Part shown: piece by piece, positions 53,030 to 64,000 of the stretch
Layout: every line of letters starts with the position of its first letter
Numbering within the stretch: position 1 is the stretch's first letter
Source of the DNA: Edaphochlamys debaryana
Lineage: Eukaryota; Chlorophyta; Chlorophyceae; Chlamydomonadales
Length of the DNA stretch: 64,000 nucleotides
NCBI GenBank assembly: GCA_016858145.1
Contig: JAEHOE010000004.1
Span: forward strand, 1,984,001-2,048,000
Direction of reading: 5' to 3'
Position numbers and translations under genes: made by a program
Notes under the pieces: model-generated
Told to the model about the DNA's origin: nothing
What the model saw: the letters and a program-made list of their open reading frames with translations, nothing else
Databases searched by the model: none

Positions 53030-56000
53030 CTACTCGCGCTCTCCTGCCGCCGCCATCGCCGCCGCCATGTCCCCACACTCGCCCTTGTGCCCCGCCCGCC
53101 AATGCGCCCGCTGGCACACGCCACCGCAGTACCGCACCGCGCGGCAGCCGCCGCACTGCTTGAGCGGCAGCCCCCCCTCGCTCCGGCCCCCAAACTCGCA
53201 GCACCCCGGGTTGCCGCACACTCGCAGCCTGCTCAGCACCCGGCCCTCTGGCGGCGCCGCCAGGGGCGGAGGCAGTGGCGACATCAGCGCCTCCACTTGG
53301 GTCTCGGCCGCAGCCAACCGTTCGGCCTCCGGCATGCCGGTACCGGTGCCAAGGACTGCCGCCGCCCGGCGCCGGAACTCCTCCCTGAACGGCTGCGGGC
53401 CGACCGCTGAACCGAGGGTCTCGCTGCGCCCCATCCTCCCCATCCAATCCACCAGGCTCTGGGCGACCGAGCGGAACGCGGCATCCACTTCGGATGGGTC
53501 GGGGCCCTCGCTCCCACCGTTGCCCCCGCCGGCGCTGCCAGCGCTGCCGCCAGCACCGCTGCCCCCGCCGGCGCCGCCAGCGCTGCCGTCAGCGCCGCTG
53601 CCCCCGCCGGCGCCGCCACCGGGCTGGGCGGCCGTCTGCAGAGCGCTGCCGCACACCGACCTCGCCCAGGCGTGCCGTGCGTCTTGGGCGCCTCTGCACC
53701 GCATCGCCGCCGCCCACACGCGACCCAGGCAGCCCTCCTCGCCCGCGCACGCCGCCGCCCCTCCCGAGCCCTCCCGCCGCTCCTCTCTGCAGACAGCCGC
53801 CGCCCCGGCGGCGGCGGCAGCCGCACTGCCCCCCTCCGCGCTGGCGGCTTCGGCATCGCCAGCGACGCCTCGGCCTGGCTGCGTCGGCACCAGCAGCCAG
53901 CGGCGAACGCGGCCGCTGAGCTGCGGATGCGCAGCGAGGCAGGCGAGGGCCTCGGGCATCACGTCTGCCAGCAGGGTCCACCACTGGGCGTACCGATCGG
54001 GAGACGCGGTTGCCGGCGGCCGGGCCGCGGGGGCCCAGGCGCACAGCAGCTTGCAGCCTGCCGAGAAGAGGCGGTGCGGCTGGCAGGCTAGCAGCCGGGC
54101 GAGGGGCAGGGAGCCAGTCGCGCGGGGGGCGGCGGGCGTGCCGCACAGCCCGACGGCGTAGCGCAGGGCGAAGCAGACCACGTTGCTGGCGGCCTGGCGA
54201 ACGAGGTTCAGCTCGGCTGAGCGGGCCGTGTCGGCGGTTGGGACGAGCAAGGAGGTGGCGGCAGCCGCCTGCATCGCCAGACTCCCGGCGGCCTGCATGA
54301 CGTAAGCATCGAGCTCGCCCTCTAGCGTACCGCCGCCGCCGCCTGCAGCATCCGCCACCGCCGCGGCTTGAGGGCCCGCGGCCGCAGCGGCAAGGGCGGC
54401 GGGGCCGCCGCCTGCGGTGGCGGCGGCCGCTGCACGAGGGTCGGCCGGCGGTGCTGCTGCACGAAGGTCGCCGCGGCCCTGCTCCCCAGGCCCTCGCATC
54501 CGGCACCGTTGCTCACGGTACCAGAGAAACATGCACAGCGTGTTGAGCACGGCGGCCGGCGCGAGGCTCGTGGGCCCGAGGCACACCGCGTGCGCCCGCG
54601 TCCCCGCCGCCTCCAGGCGCCAGGCCAGGCCCGCGGCTCGCTTGGCGCAGGACAGCAGGGCCCCGCCGCCCTCGCCCAGAGCCGCCGCACCCCCCGCTCC
54701 CGCCCCACCCGCGCCCCCTGCCGCGGGCCCCGCCCCGGCCTCTGTCTCCTCCACCAGCGTCAGCCCCAGCTCCGCCACCGCCTGGGGCACCTGCCCAACG
54801 ATGACGCCCAGGGCGTTCCGCACCAGGTCCCCCCCCGGGCCCTGCAGGGCCTCGAGGCCCCGACCCACATCGACACGGTCCCGACCCACATCGACGCGTT
54901 CCGTGGCGAGGAACGCGAGGCGCAGGGCGTGGTCCAGCTCGGCGCCCAGGTCCGCATCGTCCGAAAGGGACCAGGACCCGTGAGGCGGCCCGGAGATGCC
55001 CTCGAGGCCCCTGGCGAGGCGCGCCAGCGCCCCCACGACCCGCGCGGCGTTCGACGCGGCCGTCTTCAGGCGAGGCAGGGTGGCGTCCTAGGGATGAAGG
55101 ACCGGAAGTGGGCAGGGCGCGGCAGGGGTTCGGGTGTCAGCCTTGGGTTCAGCGTACGGCAAATGACGAGGCTGGCGAATGCAGCAAAGCTGGCTGAGAT
55201 ATGTGAGACGGTGCTTAGACACTGCTCCATGCCTCGACGCCTGCCGGTTCACAGCTTGTGGACTAAAAGGACTGCCTCAGGCTTCGAAGGACAAGCAATG
55301 CTTGATATTCCGCCAGGGCACCCACCGATTCCGGCTCTGCCAGGCACAGCTCCAGGGCCTCGGTGGTCCCCGGCAGCAGCCTGGCTGCGGACTCCGCCCA
55401 GTAGCCCTGCTCGGCGCTGCCCGGCTGGATGCGGCGCTCCGTGTCGTCGAAGGGCAGCAGGAAGGAGAGACTCTGAGGAGGGGGGAAGGGGGAGAGCGGG
55501 AAGGGGGGAGGCATACGCACGCATCACAGGGTATGGGCCTCCCTGCACAGGCTCGCATGAATAGGGCAGGGCGCAGTGCCTTAGATGGCAAAGCCCAGTC
55601 GTGGGCGGAAGCCGTCCTCAGGCTTTCCAGTTGGATGAAGTATCGAGCACGGCAACCAGTACGGCAGCTGACCCCGACTTGCCTCCGACACGGGAACAGG
55701 GAGACTCCAGGCTTGGCCACTGTTGCTCACACCTCCCGGAATCCAGCTACGGCGGATGCGCTGTAGCGCCTCTGCCGTGCGCGCCGCCGCCCGCGCCAGC
55801 TGCTCCCCCGCCGGCACCCGCGGCTCGAGCGGCAGGCTGCCCCCATTCCGCACCGCCGCCATGCCCACCGCCGCCACCTGCCACAACCCAACCGTGGCCT
55901 TGAGCACCCTCTCGTGGTGCTCCCACAGGAGGGCCAGGTCGCCGCTGCCTCCCTCTCCGCCGCCGTCGTCGCCATCCCCTCCGCCCCCGCCAAGCACTCC

Positions 56001-57381
56001 GCCTCCACCCCCGCCCCCGCCCCCTGCGCTCGCTGCTGACGGCCCCGGCCCCACGCCCCCCTGCCGCCACAGCGACTGCAGCAGCGCAAGCCGCATCGCC
56101 GCCACGTCATCGTGGCCGAGCAGATCCGCGAGTGCCGTACGGACTTGGACGAGCGCGGGCTCCTGGCGTGCATGCATCGCTAACAGCGCCGTGGTCAGGA
56201 GCCCCACCGCGCCGGCGTAGAGCCAGGCCTCCACGCTCCACGGCCGGCCGGGCCGCCTGCTCCCCGCAGTGGCTGCGGCTGCCGCCCCGCCGCTCCCCCG
56301 ACACGGGCCCAACGCGTGACCGCTGGCGGAGGCTGCATTGCCGGCCCAACCCGGAGGGAGCTCGGGCCTAGGCCCCACGGAGGCGAAGCAGGCTCGGGCC
56401 AGGCCGGCCGCGAGCTCCGAGTCCCGCAGGGCCTGGGCCAGTCGGGGCACGACTGCAGGAAGCCTCACAGCTTCCGAAGCTGAGCCTGCTGTGCTGCCGT
56501 CGGGCGGGCGGCGGAGGGGCGCGAGGTGGGCCTCGAGTATGATGGCCGCCAGGTTGAGGCAGTAGGCGGCGGTTTTGGAGAGCACGGTGCAGAGCTCGAC
56601 CCAGGTCTCGAGGGCCGGGGGGTGCAGGCCCCCGAGCGCCGGCGGCTCGGGGCCGCCCGCGGCCTCCGCGGCGGCGCGGGCCGCGCGGGAGAGCGCCGAG
56701 AGGAAGGCCGCGTCGGCGAAGGGCGCGCCGTACTTGCTGACGTGGACCCAGTGCCGTACGGGATCCAGGGAGTGCAGCGGCTTGATGGCGAGGATGAGCG
56801 CCGTGCACGCGGCCTCGCAGGTGAAGTTGCAGGCATTGAGGGCCCGGCAGGCTGCCTGCGGAGTGCGGAATCTGTTGCGGGGATTTGGCTGCCGTAAGGA
56901 GTCCAGGAGGCGGGGGAAGGCCCGCAGCTGGCTAAGGATCCAGGGCGGCGCGCCGGCCTGCGTGAGCGCTTGGAGCCAGCGGAGCTTGGGGGCGAGGGAC
57001 TCGGCCGGGGGTTGCCTGAAGCCGGGTAGGAGGCCTTCGTGCCATGCGTTGTAGCCGAGGTCCCTGGCAGCCGCTGTTAACGCCCCAGCAGCGGCGCAGT
57101 AACGGTCGCGCAGCCTGCAGACACGGGACACGCGGGTCGGGCTCGCGGGATGGCAGCAGGCGACGACCAGAGAATGACGATAGTGACGCGCACTGGTGAC
57201 CCTAGCGCGTCTAAAGCTGGCGCGCGTGGGACAATGCTGGAGATCCCGCGCAGAGCATGACTTGAGCTTCCGGGACGCACCCGAGCTCAGCGCCCGACCC
57301 AGAGTCCAGGGAAGAGACCAGCGCATTGGCGTGGCCCATGAAGCCGCGCCAGGCCTTGGCGAGGTCTGAGGTCGTCGCCAT
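53030..57381 (-). CDS. MYND-type zinc-finger protein, large
   Basis: Four exons on the minus strand: 57,381-57,281 (MATTSDLAKAWRGFMG), 57,114-55,734, 55,472-about 55,288 and 55,087-53,030. The first three junctions keep phase; the donor near 55,288 (GTCCTT) is weak. The long helical, Ala/Leu-rich body has no family I recognise, with Gly/Asp-rich inserts near 55,960-56,040 and 53,520-53,620. The C-terminus is a MYND finger: CGNPGC, then QCGGCRAVRYCGGVCQRAHWRAGHKGEC with the usual Cys/His spacing. MYND fingers are protein-interaction modules; large MYND-containing proteins are common in volvocine algae. It is divergent from gene D and convergent with gene C. Confidence 0.85.
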
Positions 57382-58550
57382 GTGAGTGCGCCTCGACCCC
57401 GAAGGAAAGCTGCTGCGGTTGACAACGAAGAGGGCAAGTCGTCTTCTATAACTGGGAAATGGTATTGCCTCCCGAGTGCCCGCCGCGCAATGCCGCAGCC
57501 AGCGCCGTGGACCCCGCAATGCCTCGGCTCAACTGTCCTTATCACCTGTTTCTTGCGTGGTTCGATGAGCACTTCGTACCGTCTGGGTCGACTTGCGAGC
57601 CGGGAGCTCGACAGGGTCCCTGAGTGTCCGGTCCGGTCCGGTGGAGGCCCGCGATGCGGGCCTTGCTACAGAGAGCACTCCAATGCTGCGACTGCCGCTG
57701 AACTTGATGGCCAGTCCAATCGCGTCGCTGCAAACCCCAGGCTGCCGATGCTGTCCGCAGTAGACGTGTCGGGTCTGTCGCGGTGGTGCACATGCGCATC
57801 GATGCTTCAGGTGCACTAGTGCAGCAACGACACCGTCGACAGTCCTGCACGCGGAAGATGGTGCAGGCAAGGCGCCAGCGCCATCGCGGCCCCCGTCGAG
57901 TGCGCCTGGCAGCTCAGGTGCACGCAGCGGCCCAACAACGAGTGTAGTTCAGGCAATGCTTGCAAGAAAGGTGCTGGGTCAGTGGACGTTCCTGGCCGGC
58001 CGCATGGCGGACCTACGCCGGAAGGTCGGATTCTGGTCAGGTCTGGTCCGGTCTGGTACAGGGCGAGGTCCCAGACCAAACCTCAAAGCCAGTGGGTAGC
58101 TGAAGCATGCAACACTCGGCATATGAAGACATCTTCCGCTTCGCGAAGCCGAGTTAAGCATCCGATGCATCCGGCCGCGCAGCAGGCGCCTGCTCCTCTG
58201 GCTCGGACCCCATCAGCACCTCACAAAGGACCCATACATTAAGCGTAAGGCCGTCGGCCTTGGTGCGCCTACCCGCGGCCTTATCCGGCTGGCCGACCAC
58301 GCATCAGACCGGACTCTGGGCCAGAACCCTGGACTTCCGGCTGGCGACGCCTTAACCTGCATTTCTACAGGCCTTGCTTACTGGAGCTGAGCTCTCTCGA
58401 CCTGCGGGGCTAATCGTGGGCCGGCCCCGGCCCGGCCACGGCGAGGGGCCACGGCACCCGTCTGGCTCGCCACCCCGGCCCCTGGGCGTGCTGCCCGACC
58501 CCCCAGCACCTCACCCTCGCGGGAGGCGCGGCCGGTGACAGAGCCAGAAA
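57382..58550. promoter_or_regulatory. Divergent promoter region of the MYND gene and gene D
   Basis: The MYND gene starts leftward at 57,381 and gene D rightward at 58,551. Short GGTCCGGT/TCTGGTC repeats lie at about 57,628-57,645 and 58,033-58,060. No TATA box is obvious. Confidence 0.4.
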
Positions 58551-61500
58551 ATGGACCTCACAGAACCTGGCGGCGTCAAAGGGATAGGCGATGCAGCACA
58601 GCTGGGGCACGCCCAACCACCTGGCGGGCCCTTCTGGACCCAACAGCCCGTGGAAGCACTTCTTCAGCAGCTCAGCGCCCAAGCTTCGGCTCCGAATGAG
58701 GACACCCCCACACTGCCCCTGTCAGCTGCTCCTAGTCTGGCAGCGGGCATTGTGCTGAACCCTCAGCGAGCCCAGGCCTTCCTGGCGCTACAAGCCCTGG
58801 CTCAGGCTCAAGCACAAGCTCAGGCGCAGGCGCAGGCAATGTTGGGTCCAGGGCCCTCCAATGCACCGGGGCTGCCGCTGGGCGCGCTGCTGGGAGGAGC
58901 GTCGAGCGGGGCTGGTGGAGACGCGCCCGGCCGAGGCTGCGGTGAGGCACTGGTTCCTGGGATCGGGTGCTCGGGGGAGGCGGGCCTGGCTCGGCTAGGT
59001 TTGGGAGGGTTGCGCTTCACCGGGGGCTCTGTCCAGAGATGGCATGGTGCACGCGTGCTGCCAGGGGCTGCCAGAAGATCTCCGAGCTTTTTGGCTGTAA
59101 TGTCTTGCTTGCACTCTTGGGAAGCCCTGACGTGCGCGGGCGCGTGGGTGACGGCTCGTCCTGACGTACGGGGTCGCCGGACAAAGGCCGCTCCGCTGCG
59201 CTCCTCCCCGCAGGTGCAACTTCAGCTTCGGAGCCGGCCCGGTTCCCCACTGCGCCGCGCAAGGGCCAGAAGGGCGAGTGCTGGGCCTGCAACAAGGTGA
59301 GGCCCCAAACGGGTGCGTGGCCTCGCTCACCCGCCCACCTTTCCCCGAGACCCTACCCCGCCCCCCTTACCCCGAGACCCTACCCCTTCCGCCACCCCCC
59401 GCAGGCGCTCAGCCACTCCCAGTGGTACGACCACCTGAAGCGCCTGATCCAGCAGCTTCAGGGCTGCCAGGGCAGCCTGCGGCCCGGCAGCGTGGGCGAG
59501 TCGGCCGACCACGTGGCCGCCCGCATGCGGGCCCAGGGGCTGGACCCCCACAGCGCCGAGCACCGCCAGGCCTTCCTCTCCGCAGGCAGCAAGCCCCTGT
59601 GCTCCACGCGGCTGCCCCCCATGCGGGGCCACGCGGCCTCGCTGATGGGCGCAGCGCCGCCGGGCGCGGCGGTGGGTGCGGCGGTGGGTGCGGCGGTGGG
59701 TGCGGCGGGGAGCAGCGAAGCGCTCACGCCGCGGCTCCCAGCAGCGGCCTCTGCAGGGGCCTTCGCGGGTGCCTCCGCAGGGGCCTCCGCCGCAGGGACT
59801 TCCACGGCGTCGGATTTGGCCCCGGCTGAGCGGCTGGACAGCCTGCCGCGCACGCCGGAAGAAGGCGGGGGCGAGGGCGGGGCCGGGGGCGAGGGTGGGG
59901 CCGAGGGCGAGCGCACGGAGCCGTCGGCACAGCCGGAGGCGACCAAGGCGGAGCCGGAGGAGCCGGGCGCGGGGCCGGGGCCGCTCTCGGAAGCGGGGCC
60001 TGCGCCCATACGGCAAGGTGCGTGGGGAAAGCGGCAAGCAGGGATGCGGCGTGAAGCCAGCAGCTCCACGTGCTGAGGTTTTGCAGTTCCGCTGTACAGC
60101 AGTACGGCAGTGCGGCATATGCGTTGACACGCCTGTGTCCGTGTGACCGCTGCTGGTTGCTCCTTGCCCCGGTGCCTCCCCCCGCAGCCCCGCCTCCGTA
60201 TGCTGTGGCGGACTGCCTGCTCCGGTTTGCGAGCAGGGAGCGGGACGAGTACCGGTGCTGGAGCTGCCTCAAGGCGCGTGCGGGCCGGCTGGTGGTGGTG
60301 GTGGGAGATGGTGCTTGTATTAGCCAGAGATTAGCTGCGTGGGAGTCTGCGTAACCGACCTTGGCCTGGGGAGAAGTTGAGACCAGAGACATCAGTTCGC
60401 TGGGGCATCAACCATTCAACCGGGGCCCAAGCGCAGCTCCACCCCAGCCAGACGCACCCCCACCCACTGCAAACGACCCGAACCCCACCTTCCCCTCTCC
60501 ACCTCCACAGCGCAAGGGCCGGAGCCAGTGGTACGCGCACCTGTGCCGCATCAAGCACTGGCTGGGGGCGGACGCGCCGCGCGACCGCCTGGGCGAGGCC
60601 ATGGCGCGGGCGGTGGCGGATGTGCTGGGGGACGCGGCCCTGCCCCCGCCCGACGACCCCCTCGCGGCGGACCTGGGCCACCCCTTCCTGGCGCAGCTGT
60701 GGAGGGCGCTGCAGCGGAGTGGGCGGCCCATGTGCGAGTGGCCCACGCCGGTGACTGGAGCGCGCGAGAATGGAGAAGGCTGCAGATGCTGGGCGAGGGA
60801 TTGCCTCTTCTGTGTCTCCAGCCCGCCTATCTCTCGCCTTGGCCTTGCTTCCGGGTCCCATGCCTTGGCCTCACAGATCGATTAGCTGCGCCGCGGTCTT
60901 CGGTGCTGCGTGTGTCACTTGGCTGCCCTCGCCTCGCCTCCACAGGACGAGACGGCGCAGCGGAAGCGCCGGCGCCAGGACGAGCCGTCGCCTTCGGGGG
61001 ATCTGCAGCTGGGGCCGGGGGCTGCGGGTGAGCGCTTGAACTGCTTCGGGAGCAGCAGTAGGCGGCCGAACAGGAGGATGGAGGGAGGTGCCGGGTGGTA
61101 CCGGGGGGTACGTGAGGGCTACTACGTGGAGGCCTTGAAGGCCGTGAAAACTCTCGCCGCTGGTCGCCAACCCCACTCATACCCCGCCTGTACCTGTCAA
61201 TCCTGCACCCTGCCCCGACCAGATCCCGGCTTGCCGCTCTACGGGGGACCGTTCTGGCCCGGTGGTCCGGGCGACATGGCAGGAGACGAGGTACGTGGGG
61301 GGCGGGGGTAGGGTTGGGGGTGGAAAGCCGCCTGCTCTGGCGACGATCTTGCGCTGATCAAGGGCGTCCTGCGGCGACCGGCGGGCTCAAACCATACATT
61401 ACCGCGCTTCCCTCCTCATTTCTCCCTCCTTCCCCAGGCGCCCCCGCCCGAGGCCCTGCAGCAGCTCCCGCTGGGCATGTGGCCACCGCTGCCCTGCTGG

Positions 61501-63866
61501 CCACCCCTGATGGCGGCCGGGCGGCACTCCCTGGACGGGTCTGGCCTCCCACCCCCGCCCGACCTCCCGCTGCACCTCGTAACGCTCGCGGACCAACTGG
61601 AGGCCGCCCACGTGAGTCGCCTCCCGTACTTTCGTACGGGCCTGCCGTACGTGAAAACGTGCTTGCCGTTGGCGTGACGCAGCCCCCACGCTGCTTCCTC
61701 CTCCCCTTATATCGGGAGTCCCTCCCCTACCATCTCCCCTAGGCCCTCCACACATTGCACTAGCACACAGCCCCAGCAGTAGCCTAACCACACGCGCCCA
61801 ACCACCATACCATGCATCCCTTCCTCCCAGATGCAACTCGAGGAGCTGCGCCGCCCCACGCGCTGGCGGCACGTGGCCCCTCAGGCGCTGCTGCGATCCG
61901 CCCGCGCCGCGCTCCGTACGGCAGGCCACGTGCTCGTCCCCGGGCGGTGCCACGTGGCCGTGGTGGGGCCCACGGGCGCCGGCAAGTCCTCCCTCATCCG
62001 GGGACTCATGCTCCGGACGGCGAAGGAGAAGGGAGAGGCCGGTGAGGAGGGCTGCGCGCCGTCTGGGTTGTCAAATGCATTGTATTGATATGGCACTACA
62101 AATACGACGCGGTACGCTCCTCAGCCCGTGCTGTGCGCTGCCCTGGGCTGACCGCCCACTCCACCCCCGCCCCGCAGCGCCCCCCGCCCTGCCGGCCGCT
62201 TCCGCGCTGTCCTGCGGCGCCCCCTGCGTGTCGCCTTGGGAGCTGCCCGGCGCCCCCCTGACGCTGTGGGACTGCCCCGGGGCCAACGCGCCGGGGGCCG
62301 ACGCAGCCGCCTGCGTGGGGCAGCAGTGCCTGGCGGCGTTCAACATGCAGGTGGGTGCGTGGGGGGCTGGGGTGGGGGTGGGGGGGGTGGGGGGGGGTGG
62401 GGGGGGGGCGCATGCTTGCGAGGTGGAGCAATTCTTGGCGCAGGGGCAGGGGCAGGGGCAGGGGTATGGGCGCAGGGGCAGCAGTGCCCGGCGGTGTTCC
62501 AGATGTGAATGGGGTGCGAGCGGCTGAAGGCGGGGTAGGCAGGGGAGGCAGTGGCAGCTAGGGCAGTGCTTGGCGGTGCTCCAGATGCAGGTCAGAAGGT
62601 GTGGTCTGCAGCATGCGTCAGCAAAGCAGCGCCATTGGGCATGGACACAGCCTCTCGGTGGTTGCGCAGCGGCGGTTCGAGCGGCTCCACTCGGCATCAG
62701 CCCCACGCGTCACAAAACACACACGCTGCCCCTCCCTCCCCCGCCCCCCGCCCCCCGCCCCCGGCCTTCCATAGGTCGTCCTGGTGGAGCGGCGCTTCGA
62801 GCAGCTCCACGCCACCCTACTCTTCGCGCACCGGGCCAAGTTCCCGCACCAGCGCCTGGCGGTGGTCTTCGCCAAGGGCGACAGCCTGCTGGCAGACATG
62901 TGAGCGGACAGGGGCGGTTCTGCGCTGGCAGTGACGAGCGATTTTCGCCGCCGTTGGTGGTACCCGTACCTGAACCAGGAGTCATGGAAAGCACATCCCT
63001 GCCTTCCCGTCGCCTTGCCTTCAGCTGGGGAACGGCTTTTGAATTTTCGTATATGAACATGCGTCCTGCCGCAAGCACCGGTAGTCAGTCGCACACCCTT
63101 TCTTCCCTGTGACCCTGTCCCTCCTCCTCCCAACAGGCGCCGCGATGACCCCTCCCTCAGCCCCGCCGCCGCCGTACAGCGCATCAAGCAGGTGGCCGTA
63201 CAGGCCGCGGCGCGTGCGGTGGAGGGCGGCTACGTGCTGTGCCCCGAGGACGTGTTCGTGCTCAGCACGCACGCCATGCAGGACGTGGCGCGGGGGCTGG
63301 AGGGCGCCGCACTGGCGCTGGAGGAGGAGCGGTTCGTGGCGGCGGTGCTGGCGGCCGCCTACGATGCCGCCCTTATAAACAAGCATTGCGGCCCGTCCGC
63401 TGCGGAAGCTGCTGCGGATGGTGCTGCGGACGCTGCTGCGGATGCGGAGGATGAGGGCATGGGGGGCATGGACCTGGAGGGCGTGGAAGCGGGGAGCGAG
63501 GACCGCGGGCGCCTCGCTGGGGGCTTGGGCGGCCTCGATGCGCTGGCGGCTGTGGCAGCCGACCTTCTGTTCGCCGCTGAGGACCGCGGGGGGCCGGCAG
63601 GCGGCAGCGGCAGCGCACGCAGTGGCGGTGGGGGTGGGGTCGGTGGGAGAGGCGGTGGGCGCTCGGCCGGGCCCGGCTGGGCCCTGGCGGGGCCGCCTGG
63701 GCCTGGCCTGGGACCGGAAGGGCAGGCTAACGGCGAGGCGTGGGCCCCCCTGGCCAACGGCGGCGGCCCAAGCCCTCTGCTTCTCCTCACAGCCTTGGAA
63801 GGGCGGCGGTGCGACGATCCGCTGGGACTGCGCAACGGGACAGAGCCGGCGTGCACCAGTGGCAAG
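58551..63866 (+). CDS. Gene D: IRG-like GTPase with two CWxC modules; 3' end beyond window
   Basis: Twelve exons join in phase (992 codons so far): 58,551-58,941, 59,214-59,296, 59,405-60,017, 60,188-60,273, 60,511-60,750, 60,946-61,027, 61,223-61,290, 61,438-61,611, 61,831-62,041, 62,178-62,350, 62,775-62,899, 63,137-63,866, the last ending at a GT donor. Order: an Ala/Gln-rich N-terminus, CWxC module 1 (CWACNK/SQWYDHL), an Ala/Gly/Glu-rich linker, module 2 (CWSCLK/SQWYAHL ... MCEWP), a basic exon (QRKRRRQDE), Pro-rich exons in place of the coiled coil, and GTPase (GPTGAGKS, LTLWDCPG, AKGDS, VFVLSTHA). It is the only member with a canonical DxxG switch. It has no SANT repeats. The intron after 60,273 starts GC. 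Confidence 0.83.
59668..59712 (+). repeat. 12-bp VGAA coding repeat (gene D)
   Basis: GCGGCGGTGGGT is repeated about three times, giving AAVG units in the linker after the first CWxC module. Confidence 0.85.
60274..60275 (+). other. Non-canonical GC splice donor in gene D
   Basis: The exon ends TGCCTCAAG and is followed by GCGCGTGCGGG. At the same place in gene C the sequence is TGCCTCAAG then GTGCGTGCGGG. The intron ends at a normal AG (60,510), so this is a GC-AG intron made by one T to C change. Confidence 0.8.
62476..62592 (+). repeat. Two intronic copies of the preceding exon end (gene D)
   Basis: 62,476-62,505 and 62,561-62,592 both resemble the exon end at 62,318-62,350 (CAGTGCCTGGCGG ... 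ATGCAG). The second copy even keeps CAGATGCAG followed by GT, a potential alternative donor. Confidence 0.7.
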
Positions 63867-64000
63867 GTGCGCAATGCGGTCATACGGGCTACAGGCGGAT
63901 GTCCCATGGTTGTGGGCTGTACACGGAGTCCGCTCCGCTCTGCCGCTTCCTCGCACTCAGGCTCCCCGTTCCCGTGCCCTGCCTGCCCCACGCCCCCACA

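Overview
This window is nuclear DNA of a GC-rich unicellular or colonial green alga. A chlorophycean, volvocine-like genome is my best inference. The evidence is many short exons with GT-AG introns, pyrimidine-rich acceptors, a UGUAA-type polyadenylation candidate, Ala/Gly/Pro/Ser-rich linkers, a plant-type callose synthase, a large MYND-finger protein and a chromodomain Ty3/gypsy element. Nothing looks bacterial. Exon joins given below were worked out by hand from splice sites, reading phase and comparison of paralogues.

Left part (1-27,395). A callose (1,3-beta-glucan) synthase gene lies on the minus strand and runs off the left edge. A Ty3/gypsy chromovirus of 4,825 bp (9,671-14,495, target duplication AGCGG) sits inside one of its exons. 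A 9.69-kb segment (8,011-17,695) carrying the 5' part of the gene plus the element is duplicated head to tail (17,696-27,395). Of 20 base substitutions I could find between the copies, 18 are CpG to TpG/CpA transitions, which points to methylation-driven decay. Both element copies share a frameshift in reverse transcriptase, have no recognisable gag, and carry a degenerate Dam-like methyltransferase segment before the protease.

Right part (27,698-64,000). Four paralogous plus-strand genes, called A to D here, carry five P-loop GTPase domains. Their motif order (Walker A, LTLWDCPx, xKGDS, VFVLSxH) most resembles immunity-related GTPases (IRG). Upstream of the GTPase each has one or two Cys-containing modules (CWxC ... 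SQWYxH ... MCxWP) and a short basic, NLS-like exon. A-C also have a ladder of coiled-coil micro-exons. B and C start with two SANT/Myb-like repeats. B has two GTPase domains. A has a frameshift near its C-terminus, C reads cleanly to its stop, and D runs off the right edge. This combination of nuclear and DNA-binding features with an IRG-like GTPase is the best candidate in the window for an undescribed system. A minus-strand MYND-finger gene (53,030-57,381) lies between C and D, divergent from D.
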